Positions 42,913 to 51,957 are shown, counted from the stretch's first letter. The stretch is 64,000 nt of DNA from Tenacibaculum skagerrakense (GCF_004345825.1 NZ_SLXM01000006.1:124001-188000); one strand, 5' to 3'. Numbers and translations: made by a program. Notes: generated by a model from the letters alone, not told the origin.

Positions 42913-43338
42913 TTATTTTTTTCTAAACCAATAAGCGGTTCTTCCTAATAAAGAGAACCCAATGTATCCTCTGATTTTTAATTTATCGGCATCTACAAGC
43001 TGAATGTAGCACTTGTATTTTTTTCCGTTTTTAGGATCTAAAATTTTACCACCAGACCATTCTTCTCCATCTTTTTGCAGTCCAGTTAAAATATTCATTC
43101 CTAATATTTTTTGATCTTTATTTTTTCCGATACACTTATCACAAACAGCATCTTGTCTATTTTGATCTGTAATTTCTACAATCTTAGCATATGCTTTTCC
43201 ATCTTTTTCAAATACTTCAATTACACTGTCTACTTTACCGGTTTCTTCATCACGGTTTTCCCATTTTCCAAATATTGTTTGCGCGCTAATGTTAGTTACA
43301 AATAAAGTAATCAAAAAAGTAAAAACTAGTTTTTTCAT
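42913..43338 (-). CDS. DUF2147 family secreted protein
   Basis: 141 residues with a signal peptide (MKKLVFTFLITLFVTNISAQ). A short lipocalin-like beta-barrel domain follows: GKWENRDEETGKVDSVIEVF, AYAKIVEI, a CDKC pair, and the conserved end IRGYIGFSLLGRTAYWFR, typical of DUF2147. Function is unknown; it is periplasmic or secreted. Monocistronic. Confidence 0.85.
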   Translation of the reverse strand: MKKLVFTFLITLFVTNISAQTIFGKWENRDEETGKVDSVIEVFEKDGKAYAKIVEITDQNRQDAVCDKCIGKNKDQKILGMNILTGLQKDGEEWSGGKILDPKNGKKYKCYIQLVDADKLKIRGYIGFSLLGRTAYWFRKK

Positions 43339-43415
43339 ATTATGTAGTAATGTTTATTTATTATTTATAGATGTATACAAATTTCTTACCAAGATAGTAT
43401 TATTAAAGTTCAAAT

Positions 43416-43865
43416 TTAATTCTTTACTAGCAATATTAAAGAACATACAAATGAAATTGTTTCAAAAACAATTCTAATCCAGTGCCAATGTTCCCATTCT
43501 TTTAAAGAGTAATTTAATTGATTGTCATTGATGTTTCTATTAGCAAAACTTTTGTTAGCCTTTTTAAAATATAAAAAGTAGGTTGAAAAAAATGCCAATG
43601 TAAATATTCCCATACAAAAAGCTATCCATTGCATAGTGTTTGAGGTTTGAATAATAAATAGACTAGTTGTCAATGGAATTACGGTTGCTACAATAGTAAT
43701 TGGAGCATAAAAGCGATGTATCTTTTTGCCATATGTTTTATGAAGCTGAAAAAAATCGTTTGGAGCTAAACTTTTCCAGTAAGGAACTATAAGTATCGCT
43801 TCAGTAATTTGCGTTCCTAAGAAAAAACCTAAGAAAGCTGAGGAAAGTACCATCAAAGTATTCAT
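43416..43865 (-). CDS. DUF1772-like membrane protein
   Basis: 149 residues using the ATG at 43865; a longer frame to 43934 is possible, but its first 23 residues do not look like part of the fold. It has four hydrophobic helices (VLSSAFLGFFLGTQITEAILIV, FYAPITIVATVIPLTTSLFII, WIAFCMGIFTLAFFSTYFLYF, FETISFVCSLILLV). The PYWKSL...FFQLHKTYGKKIHRFYAP segment recalls DUF1772/anthrone-oxygenase-like proteins. It lies 72 nt downstream of the Crp-family regulator in the same direction, so it may be its target or partner. Confidence 0.6.
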   Translation of the reverse strand: MNTLMVLSSAFLGFFLGTQITEAILIVPYWKSLAPNDFFQLHKTYGKKIHRFYAPITIVATVIPLTTSLFIIQTSNTMQWIAFCMGIFTLAFFSTYFLYFKKANKSFANRNINDNQLNYSLKEWEHWHWIRIVFETISFVCSLILLVKN

Positions 43866-43937
43866 AATCGTAATTTTAATATAATTACAAAATTGACTTA
43901 CAAGTCTAGCAAAATCAATTACATATGTAAACAAAAA

Positions 43938-44513
43938 TTAAGAATGAAGAATTTTTTTTCTAACTCTACTTAATTGAGTTCTAGAGATACCTAAATAGGA
44001 AGCTATGTAGTACTGTGGAATTATAGATTCTAAACCTGGGAAGCGTTCTTTTAAAATAAAATATCTTTTATCAGCATCAAGCAAAGCCATCTCAATTTCT
44101 TTTTGTTCTTTTTCTAAAAAATAATATTCAGCAATTTTTCTACCCAACCGTTCAATTTCATGATACTCTTCATATAATTTTTCAATATTAGAATATTCTG
44201 CTACTAAAATAGAGCAGTCAGTTAAGGCCTGTTGTGCTATTTTATTAGGTTGTTTTGTTAGTAGAGACGCGTATGCTCCAATAATAGAAGGACCTGTAAA
44301 AAATTGTTTATTGTATTCTTTTCCCTCTTGGTTAAGAAAATATGCTCGAACAACACCATCTTTTAAAAATCCTATTTGCCGAGCATATTCTCCTTCTCGA
44401 ACAAAGAATTCTTTCTTCTTTAATTCAAGCGGATAAAAACATTTTAGTAGTTTATTTAATGTTTCCTCCTCTAATTCAATAATGTTATTTATATATTCTT
44501 TAATAGTACTCAT
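43938..44513 (-). CDS. Crp/Fnr-family transcription regulator
   Basis: 191 residues. The N-terminal cyclic-nucleotide-binding-like barrel (KKKEFFVREGEYARQIGFLKDGVVRAYF) lacks a clear cAMP-binding phosphate cassette. The C-terminal short HTH is PQYYIASYLGISRTQLSRVRKK. Such divergent Crp-like proteins are common in Bacteroidota, and many respond to unknown signals. It may control the neighbouring DUF1772-like gene. Confidence 0.85.
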   Translation of the reverse strand: MSTIKEYINNIIELEEETLNKLLKCFYPLELKKKEFFVREGEYARQIGFLKDGVVRAYFLNQEGKEYNKQFFTGPSIIGAYASLLTKQPNKIAQQALTDCSILVAEYSNIEKLYEEYHEIERLGRKIAEYYFLEKEQKEIEMALLDADKRYFILKERFPGLESIIPQYYIASYLGISRTQLSRVRKKILHS

Positions 44514-44533
44514 AGAAGAAGAAACTTAATTGT

Positions 44534-45061
44534 TTAATCGTATTGTGCGTCAAAATTATCTTGCCATTTGTTTTGTACACGCATCACTTGTTCTATAACA
44601 TCTCTTGCGCATCCTTCACCACCATTTTTATCAGAAATATAAACAGACATAGCTTGTAACTCCCTAACGGCATCTTTTGGGCAACAAGGAATTCCTACTC
44701 TCTGCATAACAGGAACATCAGGAATGTCGTCTCCCATATATAAAACGTTCTCGTTTTTTAAATCGTATTTTTCAACTAATTCTTTGTATTGATCAATTTT
44801 GTTGTGAGCTCCTAAATAGATATCTGTAATTCCTAAACCTTCTAAACGTTTACGAACTCCTTCATTTTTTCCTCCTGAAATAACACATACTTTATATCCT
44901 GAATTTACAGCAGCTTTTAACGCATATCCGTCTTTAATATTCATCTGACGAACTAATTCTCCATTAGGAAATACTGTTACAATTCCGTTTGTTAATACAC
45001 CATCAACATCAAAAATAAATGTTGTTACGTCGTTAAAAAGTTGTTTATAGCTTTTATCCAT
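44534..45061 (-). CDS. kdsC: KdsC-like HAD phosphatase (Kdo 8-phosphate phosphatase)
   Basis: 175 residues. HAD motifs are FIFDVDGVLTNG (D18, D20), CVISGG, and YMGDDIPDVPVMQRVG; the absence of a cap domain is typical of C0 HADs. KdsC removes phosphate from Kdo-8-P for lipid A inner-core synthesis. It overlaps the DUF2520 Rossmann gene by 8 nt, a pairing often seen in Bacteroidota. Confidence 0.88.
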   Translation of the reverse strand: MDKSYKQLFNDVTTFIFDVDGVLTNGIVTVFPNGELVRQMNIKDGYALKAAVNSGYKVCVISGGKNEGVRKRLEGLGITDIYLGAHNKIDQYKELVEKYDLKNENVLYMGDDIPDVPVMQRVGIPCCPKDAVRELQAMSVYISDKNGGEGCARDVIEQVMRVQNKWQDNFDAQYD

Positions 45062-45797
45062 TTTGGATTGATTTTGTTATAAGTTGATAAATTTCTTGTT
45101 GTTTAGTATCTAGTAAATTCAAATGTCGCTGAATAGTTTCTTGATCGTTACGTTTTGCAGGACCAGTCTGTGCTTCATTTGGTGAAACTTCTTCAATTTT
45201 TGCTGCGGTTTCTTTAATTAAAGGAAGTAGTACTTCAAAAGGAACATCGTATTGTTTACAAATATCGTTGCCAATTTTATACATATGATTGGTGAAATTA
45301 TTCACAAATACGGCAGCTACATGTAGTTTACTGCGCTGATCAGATGATATTTTATAAACTTTTGGAGAAATGTAATAAGCAAGTTTTTCCAATAATTCTA
45401 AATCTTTTGAGTTTTCTGCTTCAATACAAATAGGAATTTCACTAAAATCTACAGGCTTTGTTTTTGAAAAACTTTGCAACGGATAAAAAATACCTTTTCT
45501 TCCTTCATTTTCTAAAGAATCCATTGAAACGCTTCCAGAGGTATGAACTACTAGTTTATTACCAAATAGTTGGTGTGATAAATCACCAATAGCATCATCA
45601 GAAATAGCAATGATATACACATCTGCTTCTTCTAGTAAATTTAAGTCATCAGTTATAGAAACATCATGTTGAAATTTAGCAACAGAAGTTGCATTTCTAG
45701 CGTATAGTTGTTTCAAAATAATATCTTTAGAAGCTAAAAAAGCTTCAGCCAAATGATGAGCAACATTTCCTCCTCCAAGTAATACAGCAGTAATCAT
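45054..45797 (-). CDS. DUF2520 Rossmann-like protein
   Basis: 247 residues starting at the ATG at 45797 (MITAVLLGGGNVAHHLAEAF); a longer frame from 45848 adds residues unlike the fold. The N-terminal NAD(P)-binding Rossmann domain has GGGNVA and a VVHTSGSVSMDSL segment. The C-terminal helical domain (KLHVAAVFVNNFTNHMYKIG) matches the DUF2520/ProC-like family. The reaction is unknown. It is translationally coupled to kdsC by an 8-nt overlap. Confidence 0.83.
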   Translation of the reverse strand: MITAVLLGGGNVAHHLAEAFLASKDIILKQLYARNATSVAKFQHDVSITDDLNLLEEADVYIIAISDDAIGDLSHQLFGNKLVVHTSGSVSMDSLENEGRKGIFYPLQSFSKTKPVDFSEIPICIEAENSKDLELLEKLAYYISPKVYKISSDQRSKLHVAAVFVNNFTNHMYKIGNDICKQYDVPFEVLLPLIKETAAKIEEVSPNEAQTGPAKRNDQETIQRHLNLLDTKQQEIYQLITKSIQNG

Positions 45798-45945
45798 GAA
45801 AGCGAATTTATTGAATTTTATCCAAAGCGATTGGTTAATTTTTTGCATATTTGTTACATGATTGTTTAAGTCTACCCGTAGGACATATAAAAATTAAGTT
45901 ACATCCTTTAGTCTTTTAAAGGATTACATTACTAATAGAATTACA

Positions 45946-47355
45946 ATGACAACAAACAATCAAACTTCAAAACAAAATATAATTCAACTTTTTAAAGAAG
46001 CTGTTTTAGGTAAACAGCAAGATTTTACACAAGGCAGTATTAAAAAAGCAGTTTTTATGCTTTCGATTCCAATGATATTAGAAATGTTAATGGAATCTAT
46101 TTTCGCCTTAGTAGATATCATTTATGTTTCAAGAGTAAGTGTTAATGCTGTAGCAACTGTTGGATTAACTGAATCTGTATTAACGTTAGTTTATGCGTTA
46201 GCTATTGGTTTAAGTATGGCGGCAACAGCTTTGGTAGCTAGGCGAGTTGGAGAAAAAAATATAGAAAAAGCTAATGAAACTGCGGTTCAAGTAATATTTC
46301 TTGGAATTCTAATATCTATAGGTATTAGTATAGTTGGTATCCTTTTTCCAAAGGAAATTCTCGGATTAATGGGAGGAGAGCCAGCATTAATAGAAGAGGG
46401 TTATGGATATACAAGAGTTTTACTAGGAGGAAATATAACAGTAATGCTACTGTTTTTAATCAATGCCATATTTAGAGGAGCGGGTGATGCATCTATAGCA
46501 ATGTGGACGTTAATTTTATCAAACGGATTAAACATTATTTTAGATCCAATTTTTATTTTCGGATTAGGACCAATTCCAGCTTATGGAGTAGAAGGAGCAG
46601 CAATAGCAACTACAATTGGTAGAGGTACAGCAGTGGTAACGCAATTACTAGTTTTATTTTATGGAAGTGGAAAAATTAAACTAATGCTAAAGGATTTAGT
46701 ATTAAAGTTAGCACTGATTTTTGACATTATAAAAGTTTCTTTAGGAGGAATAGGACAGTTTTTAATTGGAACATCAAGTTGGGTGTTCTTAATGCGAATC
46801 ATGTCTGAGTTTGGTAGTGAAGTATTAGCTGGATACACGATTGCTATCAGAATTATGATGTTTACCTTAATGCCTGCTTGGGGAATGAGCAATGCTGCGG
46901 CAACTTTAGTCGGACAAAATTTAGGTGCAAATCAACCTGAAAGAGCTGAAAAGTCTGTTTGGATTACTGGTAAATATTGTGCGTATTTCATGGGCTTAGT
47001 TTCAATAATTTATATTGCTTTTGCACCAACTTTCTTGTCTTGGTTTTCAGAAAGTGAAAAAGTTATAACATACGGTTCTCTTTGTTTACAAATCATGGCT
47101 GCAGGTTATATAGCGTACGCATATGGTATGGTTGTGATTCAATCTTTTAACGGTTCAGGAGATACAAATACACCTACAATTATCAATTTCATTTGTTTTT
47201 GGTTAGTGCAGTTACCTTTTGCTTATATCATGGCAATAGTGTTAGATTTCGGCCCACAAGGTGTATTTTGGGCAATTACAGTAGCAGAAGTTTTAATAGC
47301 GGTAATTGGTATTTGGCAGTTTAAAAAAGGAAGGTGGAAAACAGTTATGGTATAG
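45946..47355 (+). CDS. MATE-family multidrug/cation efflux transporter
   Basis: 469 residues with 12 predicted helices in two repeats. Family marks are AVFMLSIPMILEMLMESIFALVDIIYVSR (in pieces), GLTESVLTLVYALAIGLSMAATALVARRVGE and FRGAGDASIAMW, with the second-half equivalent AAATLVGQNLGANQPERAEKSVW. It exports drugs or metabolites using a Na+ or H+ gradient. Substrate unknown. Confidence 0.93.
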   Translation: MTTNNQTSKQNIIQLFKEAVLGKQQDFTQGSIKKAVFMLSIPMILEMLMESIFALVDIIYVSRVSVNAVATVGLTESVLTLVYALAIGLSMAATALVARRVGEKNIEKANETAVQVIFLGILISIGISIVGILFPKEILGLMGGEPALIEEGYGYTRVLLGGNITVMLLFLINAIFRGAGDASIAMWTLILSNGLNIILDPIFIFGLGPIPAYGVEGAAIATTIGRGTAVVTQLLVLFYGSGKIKLMLKDLVLKLALIFDIIKVSLGGIGQFLIGTSSWVFLMRIMSEFGSEVLAGYTIAIRIMMFTLMPAWGMSNAAATLVGQNLGANQPERAEKSVWITGKYCAYFMGLVSIIYIAFAPTFLSWFSESEKVITYGSLCLQIMAAGYIAYAYGMVVIQSFNGSGDTNTPTIINFICFWLVQLPFAYIMAIVLDFGPQGVFWAITVAEVLIAVIGIWQFKKGRWKTVMV

Positions 47356-47414
47356 TTGACTTTTTGTAATTTAGCTACCAATCATTTCTTTATCTACAAA
47401 CCTAAATACCGTTT

Positions 47415-48566
47415 ATGGATTCAAAAAATAAATACGGAATTAATACTATTTGCACGCATGTTGGAGAGTTAAAAGATGAACAGTTCAAAGGAGCTGTTTC
47501 TCCAATATATTTATCTTCTTCTTATCAATTTTATGATGTTGATGTGAAAAGGTATCCGCGTTATTTCAATACGCCAAATCAAGAAGCTTTATCCAAGAAA
47601 ATTGCTGCATTAGAAAAAACTGAAAATGCATTGATTTTTGGTTCAGGAATGGCAGCTATTAGTACAAGTTTGATGGCTTTTTTACATAAAGGAGACCATG
47701 TAGTGCTACAAGAAACCTTGTATGGTGGAACGTATAATTTAGTGGTTGAAGAATTCGATAAATTCGGAATTGAATATACATTTACTGATAGTTTAGAAAT
47801 AGAAGACTTCAAAAAAGCTATTCGCTCAAATACAAAGGTGATTTTTATAGAAACGCCATCAAATCCGTTATTGAAGTTAGTTGATATTAAAGCGGTTGCT
47901 GATTTAGCCAAAGAACATGGAATTGTTACCATGATTGATAACACGTTTGCTTCTCCAATTAATCAAACTCCAATTGATTTTGGCATTGATATTATGATTC
48001 ATTCGGCTACAAAATACATGGGAGGTCACTCTGATATTTTAGCTGGAGCAGTTGCAGCATCTAATGAACATATCGATAAGATTTGGAATATTGCTAAAAA
48101 CTTCGGAGGAAGTTTAAGTGATTTTACCGTTTGGATGTTAGAAAGAAGTATTAAAACCATGAACTTACGTGTGAAATGTCAAAATGAAAACGCGTTAAAA
48201 ATGGCAAACTATTTAGAGCAAAATCCGAATGTAGATAAAGTGTATTATCCTGGTTTAGTTTCTCATGAAAATTATGAACTAGCTAAAGCACAAATGAAAG
48301 GTTTTGGAGGTATGTTATCGTTCGAATTAAAAGAAGGAATCGATTCTATGGAATTCCAACGTAATTTACAGCTGATAAAACCGTCTATGAGTTTAGCTGG
48401 AGTAGAAAGTACGTTGTTAAGTCCATCGCAAACATCTCATGCTTTATTGTCTCCAGAAGAACGAGCAAAACAAGGAATTAAAGATGGTTTAATTCGTTTT
48501 TCTGTAGGAATAGAAGAGTTTGAAGATTTAATAGCGGATATTGAGCAAGCAATAGAAAAGATTTAG
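47415..48566 (+). CDS. Trans-sulfuration PLP enzyme (cystathionine gamma-synthase/lyase family)
   Basis: 383 residues. Cys/Met-metabolism PLP fold: INTICTHVGELKD near the N-terminus, GSGMAAISTSLMAFL, the YGGTYNL active-site tyrosine region, FIETPSNPLLKL, TMIDNTFASP, and the PLP lysine in IHSATKYMGGHSD. The SLAGVESTLLSPSQTSHALL segment near the end is also typical. It is a cystathionine gamma-synthase, gamma-lyase or O-acetylhomoserine-type enzyme; the exact reaction cannot be told from sequence alone. Confidence 0.9.
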   Translation: MDSKNKYGINTICTHVGELKDEQFKGAVSPIYLSSSYQFYDVDVKRYPRYFNTPNQEALSKKIAALEKTENALIFGSGMAAISTSLMAFLHKGDHVVLQETLYGGTYNLVVEEFDKFGIEYTFTDSLEIEDFKKAIRSNTKVIFIETPSNPLLKLVDIKAVADLAKEHGIVTMIDNTFASPINQTPIDFGIDIMIHSATKYMGGHSDILAGAVAASNEHIDKIWNIAKNFGGSLSDFTVWMLERSIKTMNLRVKCQNENALKMANYLEQNPNVDKVYYPGLVSHENYELAKAQMKGFGGMLSFELKEGIDSMEFQRNLQLIKPSMSLAGVESTLLSPSQTSHALLSPEERAKQGIKDGLIRFSVGIEEFEDLIADIEQAIEKI

Positions 48567-48575
48567 ATTTTAATT

Positions 48576-49214
48576 ATGTGGAAAAGAAGTATTGTTTTTT
48601 TATCGTTGGTTCTATTTTTTTCTTCGTGTAAGAATAAAAAAATAATCAATGCCCCTTTTTACTATACAGAAGGATTAACCTGTGATGATTTATTTGTAAA
48701 TGGGTATAAATGGGTTCCTGGTGTAGATGTAACATTATTAGGAAAGAAAATAGGAGATACTATTATTCATTATCAAATTCACCAAAAATTAGAACCTATT
48801 AAATATGAGGATTATGATCTTGAGGAATTAAATGAAATAATAGAACCAGAAGATGATCAAGAACTGGATGTGTCTCAGTACTTAGAAAAAGATCCATTAA
48901 CTCTTACTGATTCAATTTATAATTTGGTCTGGGGAGATACAAAAAAACAGCAGAAGAATTTTTGCAATAATAGCAAAGTAATATGGAGAAATTTTATTTT
49001 GAAGATTGATGACCTCGATATTGAAAAGATTATAAACGATATAATTATAAAAAAGGACAGTTTTGAAATTATCAACCATAAGGAAGATAAAAGTGATTAT
49101 ACTTTAGAAAATTTCGAATTAATTAATATGGTTAAAAAAGATACTTTTAATTGTTCAATTTATAAAAAAGATGGAGAGTTTTATTTTTCTTCATCAGTAA
49201 AAATTAAACAATGA
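48576..49214 (+). CDS. Hypothetical lipoprotein
   Basis: 212 residues. The signal peptide ends VLFFSSC. The mature part is rich in acidic and aromatic residues with no recognised domain (ENFELINMVKKDTFNCSIY near the end). It lies 9 nt after the PLP enzyme and overlaps bshB1 by 4 nt, so it is co-transcribed with both. Function unknown. Confidence 0.65.
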   Translation: MWKRSIVFLSLVLFFSSCKNKKIINAPFYYTEGLTCDDLFVNGYKWVPGVDVTLLGKKIGDTIIHYQIHQKLEPIKYEDYDLEELNEIIEPEDDQELDVSQYLEKDPLTLTDSIYNLVWGDTKKQQKNFCNNSKVIWRNFILKIDDLDIEKIINDIIIKKDSFEIINHKEDKSDYTLENFELINMVKKDTFNCSIYKKDGEFYFSSSVKIKQ

Positions 49215-49927
49215 AACTAGATATATTAGCGTTTGGAGCGCATCCAGATGATGTAGAATTAGGTTGTTCAGCAACTATAGCGAAAGAAATTTCTTTAGGG
49301 AAAAAAGTAGGAATTGTAGATTTAACCAGAGGAGAACTTGGAACTCGTGGTTCTGCTGAACTAAGAGATAAAGAAGCTGCTAATGCAGCAAAAATTTTGG
49401 GAGTGTCTGTACGTGAAAATTTGGGTTTTGCTGATGGTTTCTTTGTGAATGATAAAAAGCATCAGTTAGAAATCATAAAAATGATTAGAAAGTACAAACC
49501 TGAGATTGTCTTATGTAATGCAATTGATGATCGTCATATCGACCATCCAAAGGGAAGTAAAGTAGTATCTGATGCTTGTTTTTTAAGTGGATTGGTAAAG
49601 GTTGAAACAGAACTTGATGGTGTAAAACAAGAAAAATGGAGACCAAAAGTTGTGTATCATTACATTCAATGGAAAAACATTGAGCCAGATTTCGTTGTGG
49701 ATGTTACAGGTTTTATGGATAAAAAAGTTGATTCAGTAATGGCGTATAGTTCTCAGTTTTTCGATCCTAAAAGTAATGAACCAGAAACACCGATTACCAG
49801 CAAGAATTTTATAGAAAGTATAGAATATAGAGCAAAAGATCTTGGAAGGCTAATAGGAGTTGAGTTTGCAGAAGGCTTTACGACAGAACGTTACGTAGCG
49901 GTAGAAAATTTAAGTAAATTAAAATAA
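49211..49927 (+). CDS. bshB1: Bacillithiol biosynthesis deacetylase BshB1
   Basis: 238 residues of the LmbE/PIG-L zinc deacetylase family. The AHPDDVELG motif (H11, D13, D14) is followed by TRGELGTRGSAELRDKEA and the late HIDHPKGS metal-ligand segment; FMDKKVDSVMAYSSQF is typical of BshB1. It deacetylates GlcNAc-malate in bacillithiol synthesis. bshB1 overlaps the preceding lipoprotein gene; BshA and BshC are not in the window. Confidence 0.9.
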   Translation: MKLDILAFGAHPDDVELGCSATIAKEISLGKKVGIVDLTRGELGTRGSAELRDKEAANAAKILGVSVRENLGFADGFFVNDKKHQLEIIKMIRKYKPEIVLCNAIDDRHIDHPKGSKVVSDACFLSGLVKVETELDGVKQEKWRPKVVYHYIQWKNIEPDFVVDVTGFMDKKVDSVMAYSSQFFDPKSNEPETPITSKNFIESIEYRAKDLGRLIGVEFAEGFTTERYVAVENLSKLK

Positions 49928-49935
49928 AAAAATGT

Positions 49936-49966
49936 TTTGTCATATTTGATAAAAGAATTATATTTG
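49936..49966 (+). promoter_or_regulatory. Promoter of tRNA-His
   Basis: TTTG at 49936-49939, a 19-nt spacer, and TATATTTG at 49959-49966 form a textbook Bacteroidota promoter. Transcription would begin about ten bases before the tRNA. Confidence 0.7.
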
Positions 49967-49982
49967 CACCCGCTAGTTAAAT

Positions 49983-50057
49983 GGTGATTGTAGCTCAGTT
50001 GGTTAGAGCGCCGGATTGTGGTTCCGGAGGTCGCCGGTTCGAACCCGGTCTTTCACC
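49983..50057 (+). tRNA. tRNA-His (GTG)
   Basis: A full cloverleaf with D arm GCTCAGTTGGTTAGAGC, anticodon arm CCGGA-TTGTGGT-TCCGG (anticodon GTG) and T arm GCCGG-TTCGAAC-CCGGT. The extra G at position -1 (49983) faces C73 as in tRNA-His. The acceptor stem GTGATTG/CTTTCAC has two adjacent T-T mismatches (5-68 and 6-67) where CAATCAC would be expected. The last 15 bases recur at 50160-50174. Confidence 0.9.
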
Positions 50058-50061
50058 CTTT

Positions 50062-50090
50062 AAAACCCTCTCAGTCGAGAGGGTTTTTTT
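50062..50090 (+). terminator. Terminator of tRNA-His
   Basis: A perfect stem AAAACCCTCTC/GAGAGGGTTTT with loop AGTC, followed by a T run. Confidence 0.85.
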
Positions 50091-50159
50091 ATATGTGAAA
50101 TTTAAAGTATTAATTAAATATAGGGTGAGAAGTTTATACTGAGCGGAGACGAAGTAAAT

Positions 50160-50174
50160 CCCGGTCTTTCACCC
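50160..50174 (+). repeat. Copy of the tRNA-His 3' end
   Basis: CCCGGTCTTTCACCC is identical to 50044-50058 (T-arm end plus acceptor of tRNA-His), 116 bp downstream. It sits at the end of a palindromic segment that starts with GGGTGAGA at about 50123. No D arm or anticodon is present, so it is not a second tRNA. Confidence 0.8.
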
Positions 50175-50180
50175 AGAAAA

Positions 50181-50208
50181 AAAAGCTTCTCATTCGAGAA
50201 GCTTTTTT
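50181..50208. terminator. Bidirectional terminator before the acyltransferase gene end
   Basis: The stem AAAAGCTTCTC/GAGAAGCTTTT has T-rich ends on both strands. It would serve the LpxL-like gene on the reverse strand and stop read-through from the + strand. Confidence 0.7.
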
Positions 50209-51128
50209 TATTTTTTATACTTTTCTACCCATTCCTGGTATCTATGTCTGTGTTTAAAACGTTTGTGAGACCATAAATAAAACTCAGGTTGTTTTCTAAT
50301 GTTTCGTTCTGTAATAGCTATAAATTTGTCCGAAATTTCATAATCTTTAAAATCTCTAGGAGTATCTGTAATTAACTCAAATTCGGTTTCATAATAACCG
50401 CGTTTAATTTTTCGTGTAACATAATTTACAACGGTTAAATCAAACTTTTTTGCTAACATTTCTGCTCCAGAATGCACTGGTACATTTACTCCAAAAAATT
50501 CTTGCCAGTGATGTGTTTTTTGCAAAACAGGAGATTGATCACTAAGTAAAATATAAACACCTTGAATTTTATTAGTGTAGTTATTAAGCATGGCTTTAAC
50601 GGTTTCAGAAGTTTTAAATCCTACTACGCCAAATTTCATTCGAGATTCTTTAACGGTTTTTTCAAAATATTTGTTTCCTAAACGCGTGTAAGCTCCAAAA
50701 ACTGTTGTGTCTAAAACCAAAGGCAAGCTAAAAGACCATTCCCAATTTGCTTGATGTGCTCCAGTTAAAGCAATGCTTTTACCTTCTTTAATGATTTCAT
50801 TTACCAATTCAGGATTTTTGTATTTGTATCGCTTTAATACTTCTTTTTCGCTTATTGAGAACGATTTGATGCTTTCAACTATTAAATCAGTTAAATGCCT
50901 TAAAAACTTCTTTGATATCGACTTAATTTCATTTTCTGATTTTTCTGGAAATGCTGTTTTTAAATTCGCTACAACTACTTTTTTTCGGTAACCAAAAACA
51001 TAGTATATCATAACAAATAAAAAGTCAGAAAAAAGATAGAGTACTCTCATAGGTAATCGAGACATTAACCAAATGATAGGGTACACCAATGCATAAATAA
51101 GTAAGTCCATTAAAAATGATTTTTGCAA
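50208..51128 (-). CDS. LpxL/HtrB-like lipid A acyltransferase
   Basis: 306 residues. An N-terminal membrane anchor (LLIYALVYPIIWLMSRLPMRVLYLFSDF in pieces) is followed by the acyltransferase core with the HX4(D/E) site GAHQANWEWSF. GAYTRLGNKYFEKTVKESR, LLSDQSP and a C-terminal FYLWSHKRFKHR complete the LABLAT pattern. It adds a secondary acyl chain to lipid A or acts as a related lysophospholipid acyltransferase. Confidence 0.88.
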   Translation of the reverse strand: MQKSFLMDLLIYALVYPIIWLMSRLPMRVLYLFSDFLFVMIYYVFGYRKKVVVANLKTAFPEKSENEIKSISKKFLRHLTDLIVESIKSFSISEKEVLKRYKYKNPELVNEIIKEGKSIALTGAHQANWEWSFSLPLVLDTTVFGAYTRLGNKYFEKTVKESRMKFGVVGFKTSETVKAMLNNYTNKIQGVYILLSDQSPVLQKTHHWQEFFGVNVPVHSGAEMLAKKFDLTVVNYVTRKIKRGYYETEFELITDTPRDFKDYEISDKFIAITERNIRKQPEFYLWSHKRFKHRHRYQEWVEKYKK

Positions 51129-51201
51129 ATATCGTATTTAAATATAAAACAGCGGTACCTAAATCTTTTCATTAAGTTTGTGTTTTATATAAATAATAAA
51201 T

Positions 51202-51846
51202 ATGAATAAGATTGTTCTAGGATTAATTGTAGCGAACTTTTTAGCTACAGTTAAAGGTTTTCAAGATGATAGTTTTTTTAACAAGTACAAGTTCCAAGTG
51301 GGAAAAATTTTAAACGGAGAAAAAATCAGGATGGTAACCTCTGGATTTTTGCATGCAGATTGGCTTCATTTTGGGTTTAATATGTATACACTCTATTTGT
51401 TTGGGCGAATAGTTGCTAATAGTTTTTCGGATGTAAATTTTTTGCTTATCTATTTTGTTAGTTTATTAGCAGGAAGTATGTATTCATTATTTCAAAATAA
51501 AAATGATTATTATTATTCTGCAATTGGAGCATCAGGAGCTGTTTCAGGAATAGTTTTTTCGGGTATTATGTTGTATCCGGGTATGGAATTAATTATGTTT
51601 CCTTTACCTATTCCGCTTCCAGGTTATGTTTTTGGAATTGGTTATTTGTTGTATTCTATTTATGGAATGAAAGCTAAGATGGGAAATATAGGACACTCTG
51701 CACATCTTGGAGGCGCAATAGGAGGTTTCTTAATAACGCTTTTACTCAGGCCTTCTGTATTTAATAATAATCCCACGATGATACTTGTAATGGGAGGTAT
51801 TATTGTCGCATTATTTTTGTTTGGAGATAAATTAGAAAAGTTATAA
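51202..51846 (+). CDS. Rhomboid-family intramembrane serine protease
   Basis: 214 residues with six predicted helices. The catalytic Ser is in GASGAVSG (S111) and the His in HSAHLGGAIGG (H168). The earlier WLHFGFNMYTLYLFG has the His-x3-Asn pattern of rhomboids. It cleaves single-pass membrane proteins; the substrate is unknown. Monocistronic, facing tRNA-Gly across a bidirectional hairpin. Confidence 0.9.
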   Translation: MNKIVLGLIVANFLATVKGFQDDSFFNKYKFQVGKILNGEKIRMVTSGFLHADWLHFGFNMYTLYLFGRIVANSFSDVNFLLIYFVSLLAGSMYSLFQNKNDYYYSAIGASGAVSGIVFSGIMLYPGMELIMFPLPIPLPGYVFGIGYLLYSIYGMKAKMGNIGHSAHLGGAIGGFLITLLLRPSVFNNNPTMILVMGGIIVALFLFGDKLEKL

Positions 51847-51850
51847 AAAT

Positions 51851-51882
51851 AAAAAAACCGAAACAAATGTTTCGGTTTTTTT
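51851..51882. terminator. Bidirectional terminator
   Basis: The stem AAACCGAAAC/GTTTCGGTTT with loop AAAT has A and T runs on either side, between the rhomboid gene (+) and tRNA-Gly (-). Confidence 0.8.
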
Positions 51883-51884
51883 TG

Positions 51885-51957
51885 AGCGGGAGACCGGGTT
51901 CGAACCGGCGACATTCAGCTTGGAAGGCTGACGCTCTACCAACTGAGCTACTCCCGC
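51885..51957 (-). tRNA. tRNA-Gly (TCC)
   Basis: Read on the reverse strand: acceptor GCGGGAG paired with CTCCCGC, D arm GCTCAGTTGGTAGAGC, anticodon loop CTTCCAA (anticodon TCC) and T arm CGCCGGTTCGAACCCGG. There are no mismatches in the stems. Confidence 0.95.

Noticed and set aside
50101..50174. A second tRNA gene ending in CCCGGTCTTTCACCC
   Set aside because: It has no D arm, anticodon arm or variable loop; it is a repeat of the tRNA-His end within a palindrome.
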